Assembly: GCA_964565945.1 (NCBI GenBank)
Contig: CAZMGY010000015.1
Coordinates: 1 to 64,000, forward strand
Source of the DNA: CAZMGY01 sp964565945 [NCBI: uncultured bacterium]
GTDB lineage: Bacteria > GCA-001730085
Direction: 5' to 3'
Length of the DNA stretch: 64,000 nt
Below are positions 59,965-64,000 of this stretch, in pieces. The notes below the pieces were generated by a model. The model was not told where the DNA came from. It searched no databases and saw nothing but the letters and a program-made list of their open reading frames with translations. The position numbers and the translations under genes are program-made. Position 1 is the stretch's first letter. Each line of letters starts with the position of its first letter.

Positions 59965-59993
59965 ATTGTAGTTCACCTTTTTCAAGTTGTAAA
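59965..59993 (-). promoter_or_regulatory. tpsB promoter, proximal copy
   Basis: Minus strand TTTACA (59993-59988), 17-nt spacer, TACAAT (59970-59965), about 75 nt before the tpsB ATG. The -35 is inside the right half of the palindrome at 59986-60008. Confidence 0.65.
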
Positions 59994-60008
59994 TATTTTT
60001 TTTACAAC
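59986..60008. promoter_or_regulatory. Operator-like palindrome, proximal copy
   Basis: GTTGTAAA-TATTTTT-TTTACAAC: 8-bp perfect arms, 7-nt centre, covering the -35 of the proximal tpsB promoter. It occurs identically in the distal copy. Confidence 0.55.
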
Positions 60009-60086
60009 CAAGAATCACTCTAATTATATAAACTATTTTTATTTTCCCCCACACACATAAAAACACCCCCCCTCGTTACAGAGCGC

Positions 60087-60115
60087 ATTGTAGTTCACCT
60101 TTTTCAAGTTGTAAA
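60087..60115 (-). promoter_or_regulatory. tpsB promoter, distal copy
   Basis: Same elements as the proximal promoter: TTTACA (60115-60110), 17 nt, TACAAT (60092-60087). Confidence 0.6.
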
Positions 60116-60130
60116 TATTTTTTTTACAAC
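60108..60130. promoter_or_regulatory. Operator-like palindrome, distal copy
   Basis: Second copy of GTTGTAAA-N7-TTTACAAC, overlapping the -35 of the distal promoter. Confidence 0.5.
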
Positions 60131-60176
60131 CAAGAATCACTCTAATATATAAACTATTTTTATTTTTTTCTTTCCC

Positions 60177-60770
60177 CTAAGTAGCAACAATCCACTCTCC
60201 TTGACTAAAAATAATACGTAACCATTTGTCTCTAACACGAATCACTCGCTCTTCTTTATTCTTATAACTTCGATGCCATTGACCATGGACAAGATCTTGA
60301 CGAGTACCTTCTATCAAATCAACTTTAGAATCAATAATTTGATCAAAATCATGGTCTAACTCCATAAAAACAGATTGACCCTTGTCATTAAAATAAGTCA
60401 TCCAAGAACGATCCATAAAACCATCATGATCATCATCTTTGCTACTTCGCGTGGTATGATTCGGAAAAAACTCCTCACGCAACTCCACCTGACCATCAGC
60501 GTTGTTATCGTACTCTGTCATGAAGATATCACCCTTTTCATTATAATGTAAGAGAAGATCAACAACACCATCACGGTCACGATCAACATCTTCCCTCACA
60601 ACACGATGGCGTGCCACGTAAAGGGTTTTGTCAACAAGGCCATCGGCATCATAATCAAATGTTTTGATATACACATGCGACGAACACGCCGGCAGAGCCA
60701 GGGCTAAATAGATAAGGCCACTTATTCCTAAGCTAATCCTCAAATTAAGCGTCGCATTTCTCCAGTTCAA
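60177..60770 (-). CDS. Lipoprotein-like protein with DxDxDG calcium-binding-type repeats
   Basis: A 197-aa protein with an export signal ending LALALPACSS, a plausible lipobox with lipid-modified Cys. Five acidic loops follow at intervals of about 20-25 residues: DYDADGLVD, DRDRDGVVD, DNNADGQVE, DDDHDGFMD and DHDFDQIID. These match EF-hand/thrombospondin-type-3 calcium loops. The C-terminal part is basic and aromatic. Its start lies inside purS (26-bp overlap), so it is translated from the purine operon. Function unknown; probably an envelope protein. Confidence 0.75.
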   Translation of the reverse strand: MNWRNATLNLRISLGISGLIYLALALPACSSHVYIKTFDYDADGLVDKTLYVARHRVVREDVDRDRDGVVDLLLHYNEKGDIFMTEYDNNADGQVELREEFFPNHTTRSSKDDDHDGFMDRSWMTYFNDKGQSVFMELDHDFDQIIDSKVDLIEGTRQDLVHGQWHRSYKNKEERVIRVRDKWLRIIFSQGEWIVAT

Positions 60771-61002
60771 GACGGTAGTCCTCTATGACAGGATTAACCA
60801 ATAACTTTTCACACATACCCTGTACCGCTTTGCGAACATCTTCTTCCGAACCATCTTGTTCAATTTTAAGATCCAAATACTTTCCAACCCTCACATCTTC
60901 AACCTGTTGATAGCCTAAAGAGTCTAAGGCACGCTTAATAGTCATTCCTTGCGGATCCGCCACACTTTTTTTCAAATACACATAAATTTGAACACGGTAC
61001 AC
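60745..61002 (-). CDS. purS: Phosphoribosylformylglycinamidine synthase subunit PurS
   Basis: PurS is the small bridging subunit of the three-part FGAM synthase (PurL-PurQ-PurS). The 85-aa protein has YRVQIYVYLKKSVADPQGMTIKRALDSLGYQQVEDVRVGKYLDLKI and ends CEKLLVNPVIEDYRLELE, the family profile. Its presence implies small-type PurL and separate PurQ, which are outside the window. It follows purC after 18 bp. Confidence 0.93.
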   Translation of the reverse strand: MYRVQIYVYLKKSVADPQGMTIKRALDSLGYQQVEDVRVGKYLDLKIEQDGSEEDVRKAVQGMCEKLLVNPVIEDYRLELEKCDA

Positions 61003-61020
61003 GGTTTTAACCTCCTCGCC

Positions 61021-61905
61021 TTAAGCTTTCAAACGATCAACAATTTCTTGATAGCCTTGCATGGTTTTGGCCATAATTTTCGATGGCAATTCGGGTCCTG
61101 GTGGAGTTTTATCCCAATCCAACGTTTCCAAGTAATCACGAATAATTTGCTTATCAAAACTTTTATTGTCCTCACCAACAACATATTTATCTACATCCCA
61201 AAAACGAGATGAATCTGGAGTGAGAACTTCATCAATTAAAATCACTTGATCGTCACAAAGACCAAACTCAAATTTAGTATCACACAAAATAATTCCTCGC
61301 TCACGTGCATAATTGGAAGCTTTTTGATAAATCATTAGCGATTTTTGCTTAAGCTCTTCCGCAAGCTCTCGACCAACAATATCGACAACACGCTCAAAAG
61401 AAATATTCTCATCGTGTCTTTCCATCGCCTTGGTCGACGGCGTAAACAAAGGTACTTCCAATTTTTGTGACTTTTGCAAACCCTCGGGAAGCACAATCCC
61501 ACACACAGAACCATCACGCATATACTCTTTCCAACCTGATCCCGTAATATAACCACGAACAATGCACTCTATTTCCAAAAGCTTAGCTTTTTTCACCCAC
61601 ATCGAACGCCCCTCAAGCTGATCGCGATAGGCCTGCAAAAAATCTGGATATTCATCAACATTGTTCGAAATCAAATGATGCGGACAATCACCTTCAAGTA
61701 AATTAAACCAAAACAGCGAACTATCGGTTAACACCTTACCTTTACCTGGTAAGCCGTTGGGCAAAACAACATCAAACGCCGAAATACGGTCGGTAGCCAC
61801 AATCAAAAGACTATCATCCATGTCGTACACATCACGGACTTTTCCTCGATGAAACAGCTTCAGCTCAGGTATATGAGTCTCTGTAACACATATTTGGGTC
61901 GACAT
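61021..61905 (-). CDS. purC: SAICAR synthetase
   Basis: Joins aspartate to CAIR. From ATG 61905 (294 aa) the enzyme has LFHRGKVRDVYDMDDSLLIVATDRISAFDVVLPNGLPGKGKVL, IECIVRGYITGSGWKEY, FTPSTKAMERHDENISF and LCDTKFEFGL, then DEVLTPDSSRFW. The length fits the yeast-like/longer PurC group. It follows purB after 21 bp. Substrate CAIR comes from PurK/PurE encoded at 24-26 kb. Confidence 0.96.
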   Translation of the reverse strand: MSTQICVTETHIPELKLFHRGKVRDVYDMDDSLLIVATDRISAFDVVLPNGLPGKGKVLTDSSLFWFNLLEGDCPHHLISNNVDEYPDFLQAYRDQLEGRSMWVKKAKLLEIECIVRGYITGSGWKEYMRDGSVCGIVLPEGLQKSQKLEVPLFTPSTKAMERHDENISFERVVDIVGRELAEELKQKSLMIYQKASNYARERGIILCDTKFEFGLCDDQVILIDEVLTPDSSRFWDVDKYVVGEDNKSFDKQIIRDYLETLDWDKTPPGPELPSKIMAKTMQGYQEIVDRLKA

Positions 61906-61926
61906 ACACCCCAACTCCCTCTAGGT

Positions 61927-63222
61927 CTAAACAAAAATTCTCTCGTAAATTTTATCTTCATTTCGCAACAAACGCTTCATGTCAAAGCATTGGTTCACTT
62001 CATCTTCCGACAAGTATTCTCGAATAGAAGCATCATCCAACACCAAACGCTTTAAGGTAGCCCTCTCATTCGCCCACACATTCATAGCGGCACTCTGCAC
62101 CATAGCATAAGCATCTTCACGGGTGATCCCCTTTTGAACCAGTGCCAACATAATGGTTTGCGAAAAAAACAAACCTCGCATGAGTGCCATATTTTTATCC
62201 ATGTTTTCCGGATAAGGCACCAATTTATCGAAAAGAGTGATCGCTTTGCCCAACATATAATCCAATGCAATCGTGCCATCAGGAATAATCACACGCTCAA
62301 CCGACGAATGAGAAATATCGCGCTCATGCCACAAAGGAACATTTTCTAAGGCCGCCACCGCGTATCCTCTTAAAAGACGTGCCAAACCAGATAAACGTTC
62401 CGAAATAATAGGGTTTCGTTTGTGCGGCATAGCCGAAGAACCTTTTTGTCCAACCGCAAAATACTCTTCAACCTCACGAATCTCTGTTTTTTGCAAGCCA
62501 CGAACCTCCGTGGCAAATTTATCCAAAGAGCTCGCAATCACAGCCAACATGGACATATACTCAGCATGACGATCTCTCTGAATGATTTGCGTCGATACTA
62601 GAGCAATCTCTAAACCCAATTTGTCACAAACATATTCTTCAACACGGGGATCCATATTGGAAAAGGTTCCAACTGGACCAGAGATCATCCCCACCCGAAT
62701 CGCATCTTTCGCTCTCTGCATCCGCTCTATATTGCGACGGGTCTCTTCGTAGTACAAAGCCATTTTAAGGCCCAAGGTGGTTGGCTCAGCGTGAATTCCA
62801 TGACTACGCCCCATCATCACCATACCTTTTAACTCAAGAGCACGTTTTTTGAAGACCTCAGCTAATTGCTCAAGTTTATCTAACAATAAATCACTGGCTT
62901 CAACCATACGTATTGACAAAGCCGTATCTAAAATATCCGAAGATGTCATCCCATAATGCACATATCGTGACTCGGGACCAATAAATTCGGCCATACTGGT
63001 TAAAAAGGCAATCACATCATGATGGGTTTTTGCTTCAATTTCACTGATACGATCCATATCAAAGTCGGCTTTTTCTTGAATCACCTTAACCGCGTCCGCA
63101 GGAATAACACCCTGCTCCGCCCAAGCTTCACATACCAGAACTTCTATTTTGAGCCATTTTTGAAATTTGTTCTCTTCCGTCCAAATACGTCCCATCTCGG
63201 GATTGCTATAACGTTCAATCAT
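61927..63222 (-). CDS. purB: Adenylosuccinate lyase
   Basis: Cleaves SAICAR and adenylosuccinate. The 431-aa protein begins IERYSNPEMGRIWTEENKFQKWLKIEVLV. It shows AKTHHDVIAFLTSMAEFIG and YVHYGMTSSDILDTALSI, GRSHGIHAEPTTLGLKMA, GPVGTFSNMDP, and the signature loop GQKGSSAMPHKRNPIISERL. Family-typical and complete. First gene of purB-purC-purS. Confidence 0.97.
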   Translation of the reverse strand: MIERYSNPEMGRIWTEENKFQKWLKIEVLVCEAWAEQGVIPADAVKVIQEKADFDMDRISEIEAKTHHDVIAFLTSMAEFIGPESRYVHYGMTSSDILDTALSIRMVEASDLLLDKLEQLAEVFKKRALELKGMVMMGRSHGIHAEPTTLGLKMALYYEETRRNIERMQRAKDAIRVGMISGPVGTFSNMDPRVEEYVCDKLGLEIALVSTQIIQRDRHAEYMSMLAVIASSLDKFATEVRGLQKTEIREVEEYFAVGQKGSSAMPHKRNPIISERLSGLARLLRGYAVAALENVPLWHERDISHSSVERVIIPDGTIALDYMLGKAITLFDKLVPYPENMDKNMALMRGLFFSQTIMLALVQKGITREDAYAMVQSAAMNVWANERATLKRLVLDDASIREYLSEDEVNQCFDMKRLLRNEDKIYERIFV

Positions 63223-63285
63223 ATATACGCCTATTCTTTATTGATGTATTTATATTCAGATCATTGCAACAATAGGTGCATTATA

Positions 63286-64000
63286 CTATAAATCGATAAT
63301 CTTGGCCGTGATAAAAATAATCAGGTTTGATTTCTGCTCAAAGGTGGTTTCAGTGCGAAAGAAATTTTTAATCAAAGGCATATCACCAAGCAAAGGCACC
63401 TTGCTCACTTCGTTCAACTTGGTACGTTTGACCAAGCCTCCCAAAACAACCGTTCCCCCATCCTTGATACTAACGGTGGTATCCGCTGAACGACGCACAT
63501 ACTTAGGCAAACGGATCGTTCCACTATCACCGAGATCCACAGACTCTAACGAAACAAGTTCAACAACGGTGGGATGCAGATCTAAAGTAATACTTTTCTC
63601 ATCGGTACTAATGGTAGGTGTTACATCGAGCACAATACCCTCAACAGCCGTCTCAATATCGGCACTGCTTTCCACATTGGGATTGTCATTGGTGAAAATC
63701 GTGGTTGTTGTGATCTTAGCCACATAATCCGTCGACTCTTCTATTTTGATATTGGCTCGCTGATTATTGAAACAGATAATTTTAGGCGAAGATAAGGTAT
63801 TTACCTTTCCATCCTCCTCCAAAGCCTTTAAGGTTACATTCAATGAATTCTGACCACTTAACAAACCATAAGATAAATTCAGTTGATTCAATGAATTTAA
63901 GGCTACATCCCCCCAATTCCCCGACGGCAAATCAATGTTTCCACTAAACGTATGCTTGCCATTGCTATTCTTACGCTTCAAATTGGTCCAATCGACACCA
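63286..64000 (-). CDS. Secretin (PilQ/GspD/MshL-like), 5' part beyond the window
   Basis: The C-terminal 237 codons of a secretin; the frame stays open to the window edge. Visible: LKALEEDGKVNTLSSPKIICFNNQRANIKI, VEGIVLDVTPTISTDEKSITLDLHPTVVELVSLE, VSIKDGGTVVLGGLVKRTKLNEVSKVPLLGDMPLIKNFFR and EQKSNLIIFITAKIIDL, the canonical secretin end. It is distinct from the secretin at 53-55 kb and has no TPR tail. Which pilin locus it serves is not known. It ends 63 bp upstream of purB. Confidence 0.9.
   Translation of the reverse strand, partial: GVDWTNLKRKNSNGKHTFSGNIDLPSGNWGDVALNSLNQLNLSYGLLSGQNSLNVTLKALEEDGKVNTLSSPKIICFNNQRANIKIEESTDYVAKITTTTIFTNDNPNVESSADIETAVEGIVLDVTPTISTDEKSITLDLHPTVVELVSLESVDLGDSGTIRLPKYVRRSADTTVSIKDGGTVVLGGLVKRTKLNEVSKVPLLGDMPLIKNFFRTETTFEQKSNLIIFITAKIIDL

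Larger units (their letters stand above)
59931..60167. repeat. Tandem duplication of the tpsB promoter region
   Basis: About 116 bp is repeated nearly perfectly: copy 1 about 59931-60046 and copy 2 about 60051-60167, offset 120-122 bp. Both begin ACACACATAAAAACACC and run through the promoter and the GTTGTAAA palindrome to AAACTATTTTTATTTT. Differences are small, mostly in C-runs and the CTCTCG/CCCCCTCG segment. Confidence 0.9.

Noticed and set aside
59889-59966. Longer tpsB start (MHFVTRGCF...)
   Set aside because: That ATG is at the -10/start region of the promoter and in the duplicated block. The ATG at 59888 has AAGGAAGGG and a clean signal peptide.
63302-63727. 141-codon plus-strand ORF at the right edge
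   Set aside because: Antisense to the secretin C-terminal domain; composition is that of a shadow frame.

Overview
The window is a gene-dense bacterial chromosome segment of low-to-moderate GC, with most genes on the minus strand and many 4-30 bp overlaps between genes. The organism is a diderm: it carries LPS-core genes (heptose-7-phosphate kinase, CMP-Kdo synthetase), two pseudopilin/secretion loci with secretins, a two-partner-secretion outer membrane barrel and SurA. It uses GatCAB-dependent aminoacylation, makes glutathione, and has a Kdo/heptose/CTP operon. Gene order matches no well-known model phylum. I suspect an uncultured diderm lineage of the Omnitrophota/Margulisbacteria kind, but this is a low-confidence guess.

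Layout. 0.07-9.03 kb (minus): PilZ - TPR - pgi - surA - pdxA - rsmA - gatC - gatA - gatB, containing the proteobacterial surA-pdxA-rsmA order. 9.1-9.7 kb: a tRNA-Arg(ACG) and, 20 nt downstream, tadA, the enzyme that edits that tRNA. 9.9-15.1 kb: hldA-like kinase - kdsB - pyrG - DUF1189-like membrane protein - tsaE - tsaB. 15.3-20.3 kb: gspG-H-I-J-K-L-M, a T2SS pseudopilus/assembly set without D, E, F or C. 20.6-27 kb (plus): SemiSWEET, a glutamine amidotransferase, a nitrobindin-like protein, an AT-rich SIR2-TPR protein (probable phage-defence NADase), then purK-purE-sbtA. 27-31.8 kb: a decayed Sel1-repeat gene, a SulP anion transporter, bacterioferritin and MscS. 31.8-38.4 kb (minus): an A-type Fe-S carrier fused to DUF1858, two U32 proteins and a heterodimeric ABC exporter. 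38.5-41.5 kb: gshA-gshB facing a NemR-like TetR gene across one palindromic operator. 41.6-47.4 kb: murF-mraY-murD-ftsW-murG. 47.7-58 kb: a type IV pilus/T2SS-like cluster pilMN-O-P-Q-B-C-A-V-W-X with a deleted IS3 relic inside. 58-60 kb: a TpsB transporter behind a duplicated promoter. 60-63.2 kb: purB-purC-purS plus a DxDxDG-repeat lipoprotein. The right edge cuts a second secretin gene.

How they fit together. The pseudopilus locus at 15-20 kb lacks the ATPase, platform protein and secretin that the 47-58 kb locus encodes, so the two may share parts or each may be completed elsewhere. Purine synthesis is split over two loci, and the purK/purE carboxylation step is translationally coupled to a putative bicarbonate transporter. 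The most striking regulatory element is the gshA/tetR intergenic region: one 16-bp perfect palindrome supplies the -35 box of both divergent promoters. The most striking candidate novel system is the SIR2-TPR gene with its nearly identical 105-bp repeats.
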